Source: CAZLKN01 sp964560135 (GTDB lineage: Bacteria; Actinomycetota; JAICYB01). Taken from it: a stretch of 61,521 nucleotides of DNA. How positions within the stretch are numbered: position 1 is the first letter of the stretch; each line of letters starts with the position of its first letter. The stretch is taken from the NCBI GenBank assembly GCA_964560135.1, contig CAZLKN010000015.1:1-61521 (forward strand), written 5' to 3'. The notes below the pieces were generated by a model that ran no database searches, was not told the origin of the DNA, and saw only the letters and a program-made list of their open reading frames with translations. The position numbers and the translations under genes are program-made. This document shows, piece by piece, positions 42,084 through 50,519 of this stretch.

Positions 42084-43726
42084 CCGCAGTTGCCGTCGAA
42101 GAACGATCCGGGCCCCGTGGGCCAGGCCCCCTTTTGGTGCCGGACCCCGCCGTCCACGTAGCAGTAGGTTCCCGAGCCCTCGCTGTAGGGACCCCGATGA
42201 TCGTCGCTCCACCAGATCTCTGCCGCGTCGGTGGTCATGGCGTGGGAACCGCCACCGAAGCCGACATCGCCGGCCATGATCGGATGGTCGGGGTTGGGGA
42301 ACGTGGCGCGTTGGAGTCCGGCGGCGAAGCTCTCGGGGGTGAGGTTGGGCCCGGCCATCTGGATCCCTGATGCGAGCAACAGAAGGGCCCGGTAGTTGAT
42401 GTTGAGCGGCGTACCACCGACGCTGGTTGCGTTCCCGCTCCCACCCTGGTCGGGATCGCCCTCCCGGACCCCCCACCACGACGGGTTGTCGCTCAACGGC
42501 ACCTGCTTGGGGATGAAGGAGAGCCCGAAGATGCGCTCGCGCTGGTTCGGGGCGTCCACGAAGCTCTGGATCATGAAGTTGTAGTCGGACAGCAGGTAGG
42601 TGAGGATGACCCACTCCGGCTCGTAGCTCTGACCGGTCGCCGCCCGCTGCATCTGCCCCATCGCGATCGGCTGGCACAGGCAGAGGACCGTCGTCACGCC
42701 CGCCTGCTTCATCTGCAACGCGGCGTTGGTGGCGGTCTCCTGGTTGAAGACGCCCTCATCCCGGAAGTTGTAGCGGAGTTTGGGATCGGCTGTTGCTCCG
42801 CAGCGCTCGAGTTCCTGCTCCAGGGGCTCCCAGCTGATGTCGGCTTCGGGTTGGTAGGTCCACAGCACGATGCCGAACCGGCGTTCGGACTGCGACATGT
42901 CGGTCACGTCGGAGCGGCCCGCGAACTCGGCGTCGCGTCCAACGATGCGGTTGCACGCCCACTCGCCGAGGTTGGCGAACATCCGGTCGACCTCCATCGG
43001 GTACTGCCAGATGTAGGGTCGGTGGCGGTCCAGGATGCTGCTGGTGAAGTTGGGCTGGTTCGACACGGCCACGAGCTTCCGCCGCGCGAGCTCCTGGTAG
43101 TAGACGAAGCCCTCTTCCGGGTAGTCGGCGGAGGCGAATACGTGCTCCTCCTCATCGGCCGCGGTGGCCGCCGCCTGCTGGTCCTCGGGGTCCGCGCCCT
43201 CCTTGCAGCACTGCACGAGGCGCATCTTCCTGCCGTAGAACTCGAACCGGCTGTTGAAGAACGCCTCGAGCGCACGATCGCGGCCTTCGGCGTAGTCGGG
43301 CATCGCCACGCGGATCTCGCTGCCGGTGACGCCCTTGTAGGTGGCGCCGCCGTTGTCACCTTCCCAGTAGGGCACGCAGGGAGGGGACTGGGGGTCTTCG
43401 ATCTGGCGGGGTGGGTCGCCGATGCAGCGACGGATCCGCGGGACGTCGATCGGGGGAGGTTCACCCGCGTCCGCCGGGGGCGGCGTGGGTGCTGCTCCCG
43501 AGCGGTCTCCGAGGTCGCCCCCCTCGCCACTCCCGAATTCGCTGGTCTGCTCGACGGGCGCGTCCTCGATCTGCTCCACGGCCTGGGGAGCGAACTCGGC
43601 GATGGTCGGCGGCGGTGGCTGGGTCTGGGTGAGGGACACGATCCCGACGATCAGGACGAGCACCAGAGCCAGCCCGCTGTACAGAAGCCCAGGGGTCTTC
43701 GGTCGGGAGGCGCGCGGACTGGTCAT
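42080..43726 (-). CDS. Membrane-anchored type I periplasmic-binding-protein-like receptor (paralogue 3)
   Basis: A 548-residue family member with anchor helix near residues 13-33, the PPPPTIAEFAPQAVEQIED linker, the CIGDPPRQIEDPQSPPC Cys pair, the RFEFYGRKM unit, a TTVLCLCQPIAMGQ block equivalent to the ICLCHITQ of paralogue 1, LLLLASGIQMAG, and the CYVDGG ending. Its C-terminus is the closest match to the remnant at 4266-4500. An unusual CCKEG pair follows the RFEFYGR unit. Start at ATG 43726 after GAGGAGAG. Site K is 28 bp upstream. It is the only gene of its transcript. Confidence 0.8.
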   Translation of the reverse strand: MTSPRASRPKTPGLLYSGLALVLVLIVGIVSLTQTQPPPPTIAEFAPQAVEQIEDAPVEQTSEFGSGEGGDLGDRSGAAPTPPPADAGEPPPIDVPRIRRCIGDPPRQIEDPQSPPCVPYWEGDNGGATYKGVTGSEIRVAMPDYAEGRDRALEAFFNSRFEFYGRKMRLVQCCKEGADPEDQQAAATAADEEEHVFASADYPEEGFVYYQELARRKLVAVSNQPNFTSSILDRHRPYIWQYPMEVDRMFANLGEWACNRIVGRDAEFAGRSDVTDMSQSERRFGIVLWTYQPEADISWEPLEQELERCGATADPKLRYNFRDEGVFNQETATNAALQMKQAGVTTVLCLCQPIAMGQMQRAATGQSYEPEWVILTYLLSDYNFMIQSFVDAPNQRERIFGLSFIPKQVPLSDNPSWWGVREGDPDQGGSGNATSVGGTPLNINYRALLLLASGIQMAGPNLTPESFAAGLQRATFPNPDHPIMAGDVGFGGGSHAMTTDAAEIWWSDDHRGPYSEGSGTYCYVDGGVRHQKGAWPTGPGSFFDGNCG

Positions 43727-43753
43727 CGAGAGATCTCTCCTCATCCGTATACA

Positions 43754-43768
43754 ACTTATCAGCTAACT
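43754..43768. promoter_or_regulatory. Operator site K
   Basis: ACTTATCAGCTAACT, 28 bp before binding protein 3; TATACG lies between it and the gene on the minus strand. Weaker match to the consensus. Confidence 0.35.
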
Positions 43769-43839
43769 ATCCAGTCGTCGGGGGGACGCAAGTGCTTTTG
43801 CGGTGGGGCGAGGACGGTGGAGCCGCGAGACCAACGCCC

Positions 43840-44592
43840 TCACCGTGCCGAACGCGCTCCGTCGGACGTGCCGTTCGCCACGTCGGCGGCTGCTTCAGCG
43901 TCGCTGTTCTGCGCGCCCAGAGTGTCCCGCAGCCACTTCTCTCCCCTCGCGATGTGTACCCCAGCAACCGCTCGGGCGAGTTCCGGATCGCGGGAGGCGA
44001 GGGCATCATGGATGGCTCTGTGATCCTCCCGTGTCCGTTCGAGTACGCGGTCGGCGCTCATGCCGTGCCAGAGTCGAGCTCGCGCCGTCCGCCCGGACAA
44101 CGCCTGCAGAAGAGACCCCAAGAGCTCGTTGCCCGTGGCGCGCGCGATGATGTCATGGAACTCGATGTCGGCTTCGACCAACTCGTCGAGATCCGGGGCC
44201 GTGTCCATCCGCTTCATGCATACGTCTAGCGCTGCCAGGGCCTCGGGGTCGATCCGGGCGGCGGCGAGGGCCGTCGCCATCGGCTCGAGCAAGCGCCTGA
44301 TCTCGAAAGCCTGGAGGACGGTATGGTCCTCGACGAGCTCGAGCAGGAAGCCGGTTGCTCCGAGCAGGGCCGAAGGAGCGAGATCCGTGACATATGTACC
44401 GTCACCCTGCCGGACATCGAGCACGCGAACGAGAGACAGCGCTCGTACCGCCTCTCGAAGCGAGCTCCGCGACAGGCCGAGCTGCTGGGCGAGATCCTGT
44501 TCCTTGGGGAGCCGTTGACCGGGCCGGAGTTGGCCTGATGAGATCATGTCCTTGAGTCTTGCAATCGCCGTATCCGTGACGCTTGGCTTCAT
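43840..44592 (-). CDS. GntR/FadR-family transcriptional regulator
   Basis: A 250-residue FadR-type regulator: winged helix with RLPKEQDLAQQLGLSRSSLREAV and wing GDGTYV, then an FCD domain with EADIEFHDI, REDHRAI and AGVHIAR as the metal-binding Asp and His set. A disordered Ala/Ser tail ends it. It is the last gene of the minus-strand operon beginning at 50323, 3 bp after the dehydrogenase stop, so it likely controls that operon in a feedback loop. Confidence 0.9.
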   Translation of the reverse strand: MKPSVTDTAIARLKDMISSGQLRPGQRLPKEQDLAQQLGLSRSSLREAVRALSLVRVLDVRQGDGTYVTDLAPSALLGATGFLLELVEDHTVLQAFEIRRLLEPMATALAAARIDPEALAALDVCMKRMDTAPDLDELVEADIEFHDIIARATGNELLGSLLQALSGRTARARLWHGMSADRVLERTREDHRAIHDALASRDPELARAVAGVHIARGEKWLRDTLGAQNSDAEAAADVANGTSDGARSAR

Positions 44593-44595
44593 CGC

Positions 44596-45648
44596 TCAGG
44601 ACCCACCATGCTCGAGGAGGATCTTGACCACGCTGAGATCCTTGTGAGCCACGTGGAGCATCGCCTCCACATCGGTCCAGGCGGTCGATCGACTGACCAA
44701 GGGACCAGTATCGACCGCCCCGGACACCACGAGCTTCATCGCCCGATCGAAATGCCAACGCGAAGCGAGAGCTCCCACGATCGTCAGTTCTTTGGTGACG
44801 ATCGCGTTGGTGTCGATCTCGGTGTGGGTCTCCCCGCAGATACCGGCCAAGACAACACAGCTGCCCGGACGGGCGATCGTGATCGCCTGCTGAACCGCGG
44901 CCGGAGCGCCCGCGACCTCGATGATCACGTCACACCCGAGTCCGGCGGTTGCGTCATCGATGTTCTCGTCAAGGTCCTGCTCTGTGGGATCGACGACGAG
45001 GTCCGCCCCAAGATCCTGAGCGAGACGGCGCCGGGGGTCCGCTGGGTCGCTGACGATGAGCGGGGATGCGCCGGATGCTTTGGCTGCCTGCAGCGTAAGC
45101 AAACCAGCTGGTCCCGCCCCCACGATGAGGGCGGATCGCCCCGGTCCTATCCCGGCACGGTCGAGGAAGTGAAGCGCACAGGCGAGGGGCTCGACGAAGA
45201 CCGCCTGGGACGGAGACAGCGATCCGTGCACCGGAACGGCACGCAACGACGGCACGGTCACGTAGTCGGCCCAGCACCCATCGCGCCAGATCCCAAGATG
45301 GGACATGTTCGAACAAAGGTTCTGTCGTCCCCTGAGGCAGGCGTGGCACTGATTGCAGGGCAGCAGGGGTTCTACGCAGACCAGGTCGCCGACCTGGACC
45401 GTTTGGGCGTTCTCCGCGTAGGGGGACCAGTCACCGCTGCGGCGCGCCTCGATCACACGCCCGACCGTTTCATGGCCCATCGTCAACGGAAGATCACGCA
45501 CCAGCGCGCCCTCGAAATAGACATGCACATCCGTGGCGCACAAACCGCTGACTACGGGCTCAACGAGCAACTCGTCTTCGCCGAGGACGGGGTCGTCCAC
45601 GGTCTGGACCGAACCTTCACCGATGCCCTGCATCCGGAATGCTTTCAC
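44596..45648 (-). CDS. Zinc-dependent medium-chain alcohol/sugar dehydrogenase
   Basis: A 350-residue MDR enzyme. Catalytic zinc ligands are in GLCATDVH and MGHETVG (Cys, His, Glu); the structural zinc is held by CNQCHACLRGRQNLC. IVGAGPAGLL binds NAD(P). It is close in layout to L-threonine and polyol dehydrogenases and would oxidise a sugar or sugar acid made by the upstream enzymes of the operon. The start is preceded by GGAGAGACG. Confidence 0.9.
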   Translation of the reverse strand: MKAFRMQGIGEGSVQTVDDPVLGEDELLVEPVVSGLCATDVHVYFEGALVRDLPLTMGHETVGRVIEARRSGDWSPYAENAQTVQVGDLVCVEPLLPCNQCHACLRGRQNLCSNMSHLGIWRDGCWADYVTVPSLRAVPVHGSLSPSQAVFVEPLACALHFLDRAGIGPGRSALIVGAGPAGLLTLQAAKASGASPLIVSDPADPRRRLAQDLGADLVVDPTEQDLDENIDDATAGLGCDVIIEVAGAPAAVQQAITIARPGSCVVLAGICGETHTEIDTNAIVTKELTIVGALASRWHFDRAMKLVVSGAVDTGPLVSRSTAWTDVEAMLHVAHKDLSVVKILLEHGGS

Positions 45649-45687
45649 GTCTCTCCTCCCGCAGCCTCTACGGTCAACCCGATGGTG

Positions 45688-46674
45688 TCAGACGAGCGCG
45701 ATGGGTCGCATGGCGAAACCAGCCGTCTCACCTCGGATCTTGGGTAGCAAAGCGATGTAGCAGAATCGGTAGACACGCTCGCGAGCGAGGTCTTCCAGGT
45801 AGTGCAGCTCAGCCATATGCACACCCTGCTCGACGAGCAGGTACTCGTGCACCGGATGCCAGGAGTCCCCGTCGACGTTCGGGAACACCTCCACCATCGA
45901 GGTGTCGGACCCGACGAGGATCGCTCCCCGTTGCTCGACGAGCCATCTCGCTGCCTCAAGGGTCAAGCCTGACGCGTCGGGCCCTCGGAGTCGTTCGTGG
46001 TCTTCACCGCTGTCGCCCCAGTGCCGCAGGGTCCCCGTCCGAATGAAGACGGCGTCTCCGGGTTCGATGTCAGTTCCCTGGGATTCCAACGTCGCTTCGA
46101 GGTCTGCCGCGCTGATGGGATAGCGATCAGGCAGAGTTTCCACGCCCTTCCAGGAAGCCACATCCGCGAGGACACCCTGGACGATGATCGGTGGTGTGGT
46201 GTCGGCGCTCGCCTTCCGGGGGCCGAAGTCGCCACCCCATTCCGAAGAACGGAACCCGTTGTACCAGTGATCGTCTTCACCGGTGGTGATGTGGGCTAAG
46301 CCATCGATCTGGGTTCCAGCGTGATCCGAGATGAGAACCAGACCCGACATGAAGCTTAGGGCGCTCGTGTTCGTCGCAGGATCGAGCATCGGGATGTCCT
46401 GCTGTCGCTTGGCCCCTTCAGGTGTGCGGAAAGAGAGCATCTCGGTCTTCGGATGGACGGTCGCGACGAAGGAGTTGCGATCCACCGTGACACCCAAGTC
46501 GTAGACGATCCCTCTTCGGATCCCCCCGAGTGCATCGAGGACCGTTCGGGGGCCGGTCGCGTTGAGGGCACCCACCTCGTCGTGCTCACCCCAGCGCCAT
46601 CCCCAACCTTCGCCACGCTTCCAGCCCGAGACGCTGCTCGAGGTATCCGATGGATCGGTCTTCGACATCGTCAC
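45688..46674 (-). CDS. Cyclase-family (kynurenine formamidase-like) metal-dependent hydrolase
   Basis: A 328-residue protein with the HxGTxxDxxxH motif DHAGTQIDGLAH that binds metal in the cyclase/kynurenine formamidase family (PF04199), and later DAVFIRTG and VGSDTSMVEVFP. Relatives open amide or lactone rings. In this operon, between a sugar-acid dehydratase and a dehydrogenase, lactone hydrolysis is an attractive but unproven role. The start could be ATG 46674 or ATG 46668. Confidence 0.85.
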   Translation of the reverse strand: MTMSKTDPSDTSSSVSGWKRGEGWGWRWGEHDEVGALNATGPRTVLDALGGIRRGIVYDLGVTVDRNSFVATVHPKTEMLSFRTPEGAKRQQDIPMLDPATNTSALSFMSGLVLISDHAGTQIDGLAHITTGEDDHWYNGFRSSEWGGDFGPRKASADTTPPIIVQGVLADVASWKGVETLPDRYPISAADLEATLESQGTDIEPGDAVFIRTGTLRHWGDSGEDHERLRGPDASGLTLEAARWLVEQRGAILVGSDTSMVEVFPNVDGDSWHPVHEYLLVEQGVHMAELHYLEDLARERVYRFCYIALLPKIRGETAGFAMRPIALV

Positions 46675-46702
46675 TGGCTCCTCGTCCTAGATCTCGAGCG
46701 CA

Positions 46703-47800
46703 TCACGCGACTCGATATCTGTCGAACATGTCTTCGCGGATGTCGGTTGAAGCTCCCGGCTTCTCGCCCGGGTAGATCCAGCCATCACGGACATCGAGCG
46801 GCTCCTCAAAGAGGTCCTGGAGCCACGGGATGCACTCGATCATCGGGCACGCCGGAGATGCAACACCCAGGTGCTGGTGGATACGCATCATGTCCGCATG
46901 GTGAGGGACCACAGGCACATTGAACGCGTCGGCAACGCTCGCGACATCCAGCCACTCAGTCACGCCCGCCAAGCGGGTACAGTCGGCTTGGACGTAGCTG
47001 AGGGCCCCAGCCTCGAGGAAGTCCCGGAACGCGAGCTTCGAGTACACGTGTTCACCGACCGCGATCGGTACTCGGATCCTCCGGGCGAGTTGGGCATGGG
47101 AGCGAACGTCATCTGGATGCAGTGGCTCCTCGAGCCAGCGGAGATCGAACTCCTCCATCCGGGCCCCCCAGGTGGCGGCCGTCGTCAGGTCCCAGATCTG
47201 GTTCGCATCGATCATGAGATCGATCCCGTCCCCGAGGTGTTTCCGTACCGCTTGGACCCTCCGATAATCCTCACGGGGGTCGGGAAGGCCCACCTTCATC
47301 TTGACGGCTCGCCATCCGGCGTCGATGATCGCGTCCATCTCGCGGCACAGTTCGTCGACGGAGTAATTGAGCCAGCCTCCGTCTGTGTTGTACGAGAGGA
47401 CCTTGCCGTCCTTGTGGCCTCCGAGGAGGGACCAGAGCGGCTGACCGGCGGCCTTCGCCTTGATGTCCCAAAGAGCGATGTCGACGGCAGCATGAGCCAT
47501 GGTGGTGATACCGAGCCGACCCACCCAGTGCGCCTTGGACCAGAAGAGTTGCTTCCACAGCCCTTGGTGGTGCCGCGGATCCTGGCCCACGAGGATGGGC
47601 GTGAAACAGCTGTCGATGATCTCTTTGATGGCGCGATCGCCGGCCGTCTGCGTACCCGTATACCCGGTGCCGACGATCCCTTCATCCGTATGGATGCGGA
47701 CGCCCGGCAACCCCCAGTGGTCGGTTTTGTTGAACGAGTCCATGACGTACTTCTCGAGCGGCACGTGGAGGATGAACGATTCGACAGATGTGATCTTCAA
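46703..47800 (-). CDS. Enolase-superfamily sugar-acid dehydratase
   Basis: A 365-residue enzyme with the complete mandelate-racemase-type set: AVKMKVG (KxK), MIDANQIWD, RWLEEPLHP and AVGEHVYSK as magnesium ligands and VVPHHADMM for the His. Predicted to dehydrate an aldonic acid (for example arabinonate-, fuconate- or rhamnonate-like). It lies in the GH172 operon, 51 bp after the TIM-barrel gene. GGAGGC precedes the ATG. Confidence 0.85.
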   Translation of the reverse strand: MKITSVESFILHVPLEKYVMDSFNKTDHWGLPGVRIHTDEGIVGTGYTGTQTAGDRAIKEIIDSCFTPILVGQDPRHHQGLWKQLFWSKAHWVGRLGITTMAHAAVDIALWDIKAKAAGQPLWSLLGGHKDGKVLSYNTDGGWLNYSVDELCREMDAIIDAGWRAVKMKVGLPDPREDYRRVQAVRKHLGDGIDLMIDANQIWDLTTAATWGARMEEFDLRWLEEPLHPDDVRSHAQLARRIRVPIAVGEHVYSKLAFRDFLEAGALSYVQADCTRLAGVTEWLDVASVADAFNVPVVPHHADMMRIHQHLGVASPACPMIECIPWLQDLFEEPLDVRDGWIYPGEKPGASTDIREDMFDRYRVA

Positions 47801-47851
47801 TCGGGGCCTCCTTCGGTTGGTAGCCGCTAGAGAACTGAGGCGTCGCCGCAG

Positions 47852-49147
47852 CTACACGGCGAGCAGACCATCCTTTGCACGTCCGATCAGGACACGCAGC
47901 CACTCAGCCGGAGTGATGAGTGCTGTGAGGTCGCTCTTCTCGAGCCGGGACACGACTTCATCCCTGACCTCAGTCCATCTCTTGTGTCCGGCCTCGGTCA
48001 GCAGAGACCGATCACAGGGGAACGGGTACGGAGGGACCATCCGCCGGAGCCAGCCCATGCCCAGCTCGTTCGGTTGTATCAACCCATTCGCCCAAAGAAC
48101 GCTGTGGCACCACCACACGTCACCGACAGCCGCGCGGATCGCCCAATGGGCGTTGGCGTCCCTGATGTCGATGCGGTCCAGCGGAAGGTCCACGCCGAGG
48201 ATCCTCTGGAGGGTGTCCGTGGTTGGGTTCGGTCGCAACCACCAGTTCCCCAGAGAGATGTTGTGGCCGAGCGCAAGAGCCCGTTCCATACGCTCCAGGT
48301 CGAACTCGGCGGTGAAGAGTCGGTGGTCGGGGGCCCATGGCTTGCCGGTGAGATGCCCCAGAGACCAATCCTGCGCGCCATCGCATACGGCGAGCAGATC
48401 CCTGCGGTCGCAGCACTCCATCATCACGATGGCGTCCGGGTTCGCAGAGCGGATCCGCTCTCGGAGCGTGTGCACGAGATCGACCGCACGTATGTCGAAC
48501 TCGCCCGGCAGCGCGCCATCCAGATGATCCGGATGATGGTCGCGCCAACCCGACTGACAGCCGTAGGAGTCGAGGTGGAACCCGTCGACCCCATACTCGC
48601 CGACCATCCGACGTCCCAGCTCGGCGAGATAGTCGGCGAATCCGGACCCATGGCCCGGCCACATCAAGTAGTAGTTGAACGCTTCCAGGCCCGGGTAGTG
48701 CATGAACGTGCCGTCGGCGTGCATCATGGCCCAGTCCGCGCCTTGTGCCCGGCCGATGTCGCATTCGCGCGACACGACGAACGCCTCCAGATAGACGATC
48801 ACGCGGCCCCCGCGGTCGTGGATCGCTCGGATCCCATCCCGCAGCGCCTCCGGTCCACCTAGATCAGCGCGGGGGGCATAGTCGCCCTTGAGCGGGTAAC
48901 CACCTTCCCAATAGTCGTTGAGGTAGATCACATCGGAGTTGAGTTGTCGGCTCTGCTCAAGAAGCTTCGGCAGCTCGTGGAAGGAGTCGATGAGGTCCGG
49001 CAGCCACGGAGGCGTCCACTCATTCGTATGAGCGCCGAAGGCTAGCAGCGCGGAACCGCCACCCGACGCGACCGGGCAGTAGAGCGACCGAGACTGGGTC
49101 CACCAGTCCGGGCTGACGGTCCGTTCCTGTGTCGGGCTATACGGCAT
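47852..49147 (-). CDS. TIM-barrel glycosidase-like protein
   Basis: A 431-residue protein of the alpha-galactosidase-like TIM-barrel type. LNSDVIYLNDYWEGG, VIVYLEAFVV and VDGFHLDSYGCQSGW are barrel strands ending in acidic residues; the Asp of FHLDSYG is a candidate nucleophile. Similar architecture occurs in DUF6259 and related uncharacterised glycosidase-like proteins. No signal peptide. It follows GH172 after 57 bp and would act on the same oligosaccharide. Confidence 0.6.
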   Translation of the reverse strand: MPYSPTQERTVSPDWWTQSRSLYCPVASGGGSALLAFGAHTNEWTPPWLPDLIDSFHELPKLLEQSRQLNSDVIYLNDYWEGGYPLKGDYAPRADLGGPEALRDGIRAIHDRGGRVIVYLEAFVVSRECDIGRAQGADWAMMHADGTFMHYPGLEAFNYYLMWPGHGSGFADYLAELGRRMVGEYGVDGFHLDSYGCQSGWRDHHPDHLDGALPGEFDIRAVDLVHTLRERIRSANPDAIVMMECCDRRDLLAVCDGAQDWSLGHLTGKPWAPDHRLFTAEFDLERMERALALGHNISLGNWWLRPNPTTDTLQRILGVDLPLDRIDIRDANAHWAIRAAVGDVWWCHSVLWANGLIQPNELGMGWLRRMVPPYPFPCDRSLLTEAGHKRWTEVRDEVVSRLEKSDLTALITPAEWLRVLIGRAKDGLLAV

Positions 49148-49204
49148 CGCGGCCTCCTTCCGGTCGCATTCTCGGTCGGTGAGGACCGCCCAACCCGACT
49201 TCCC

Positions 49205-50323
49205 TCATCTCGGGAACCGGTCCTTCATGCCGGGGAACGCCTCGAACGCGGTGTGTGGTTCGGATTGATACCAGTACGCGACAGACGCGATGTCGTCCGC
49301 CAACGGTCGATAGCGTCGCGTTGGATACCAACCCAGCGCCTGGATGGATACGCGAAGGTCGTCCTGGAAACAGACCGGATCCTGGACATGCCACCGGTAC
49401 AGGTTCCACTTCTGAGGACCCGAGTAGTCGGGTCCTCCAGCCACACTCTCGGGCGACGGCGCCGGGGCCCCTTGAGCCGGGTAGCGCATCGTGCAGCCGA
49501 GGAAGGGGGTCGAGTAGTTCTCGGGGAAGCACCACGCTGCCCCGAAGTAGTCCTCGGTCCCCGTTCCGCAGATGGTGGGAAACTCCTCGTCACCATCGAT
49601 GAAGAACTTGATCTCCCCCTCACCGAACCAGCCGCTGGATAGCGCCGTCCAGGCCAGGAAGGTTCCGACGTAGTGACCGCGGCCGGCGACACCGTCGAGG
49701 ATCGTGTGGTCCGGAGCTTGGGGATCGGTCACAGAGCGGCGCCACTGCGCGTGGAAGCGCAGCAGGTCCTCGGAGATCTCGGTTTCCGCGTAGGTGATCT
49801 GGTAGGTGAGGAGCGACGGCTCGGTCTCGCCGTCGTTCTCGACGGTGATCCGAGCTCGCCTCGAGAACGGCATCGGCCAGTAGGAGTTCAGCCCGTAGGC
49901 AGCATTCGCGACGACCGGTAATGAGTTCACCGGGGCGAACAGGCCATGCCCGCACGCGAAGAAATCCCCCAAAGGAGCTTCGACCGAAGGTGTCTCCTCG
50001 TCGTCCCAATAGCACCGCAGCACGAGTTGGCGTCCGAAACCCGGATCGGTAGCGATCCAGATGTGCTGGATCACACCCGGGCCGCTGATGTCGCAGAGGG
50101 TGACCGTTGCGCCCGCCGGTGCCTTGACGAACGGGTGCACCTTCCATCCCTGGCCGAGATGTTCGCTGAAGGAGGCGAAGGGATTCGTATCGGGATCTGG
50201 TACCGCCCGGGCCCCGCCGCCCTTGCGGCCATCCGGGTTCTCCGGCGAGATGGACCTCGTTCGCGCACCCGTGTGGACGGGCAGCCCGCCCAGCCCCAGA
50301 CGCAATCCCTCGTATGCATTCAT
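49205..50323 (-). CDS. GH172 (DUF2961) family glycosidase
   Basis: A 372-residue beta-jelly-roll enzyme of the DUF2961 family, now GH172, which includes difructose-anhydride synthase/hydrolase and D-arabinofuranosidases. The conserved blocks CDISGPGVIQHIWIAT, GEGEIKFFIDGD and CGTGTEDYFGAAW contain the two catalytic Glu residues. No signal peptide. It is the first gene of the operon down to 43840. AGGAGGG precedes ATG 50323; a longer frame to 50389 lacks support. Confidence 0.9.
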   Translation of the reverse strand: MNAYEGLRLGLGGLPVHTGARTRSISPENPDGRKGGGARAVPDPDTNPFASFSEHLGQGWKVHPFVKAPAGATVTLCDISGPGVIQHIWIATDPGFGRQLVLRCYWDDEETPSVEAPLGDFFACGHGLFAPVNSLPVVANAAYGLNSYWPMPFSRRARITVENDGETEPSLLTYQITYAETEISEDLLRFHAQWRRSVTDPQAPDHTILDGVAGRGHYVGTFLAWTALSSGWFGEGEIKFFIDGDEEFPTICGTGTEDYFGAAWCFPENYSTPFLGCTMRYPAQGAPAPSPESVAGGPDYSGPQKWNLYRWHVQDPVCFQDDLRVSIQALGWYPTRRYRPLADDIASVAYWYQSEPHTAFEAFPGMKDRFPR

Positions 50324-50336
50324 CGGGTTTCCCTCC

Positions 50337-50347
50337 TGGTCGCACGA
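50337..50347. promoter_or_regulatory. FadR-like site TGGTCGCACGA before the GH172 operon
   Basis: TGGTCGCACGA fits the general FadR-subfamily half-site pattern TnGTnnnACnA and overlaps the region just upstream of the GH172 ribosome site. It could be the target of the operon's own GntR regulator. A single short match can arise by chance. The rest of 50324-50519 shows no ACTTC-type element. Confidence 0.25.
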
Positions 50348-50519
50348 TCGGCGCGGTGCTAGTCCTCCGATGTTTCCCGGTGGGAGCATCCTAGGCTCTC
50401 CTCGGGATGAGCGTCAAACGGGCGTTCAAAGGGTCGCGGTTGAGCGTAGACATCAGACCTGTTAGCCTCAGGCCAGTGGATCGCCGCACCCAACCGCCAA
50501 CCGGACGGGGCTTGGAGAG

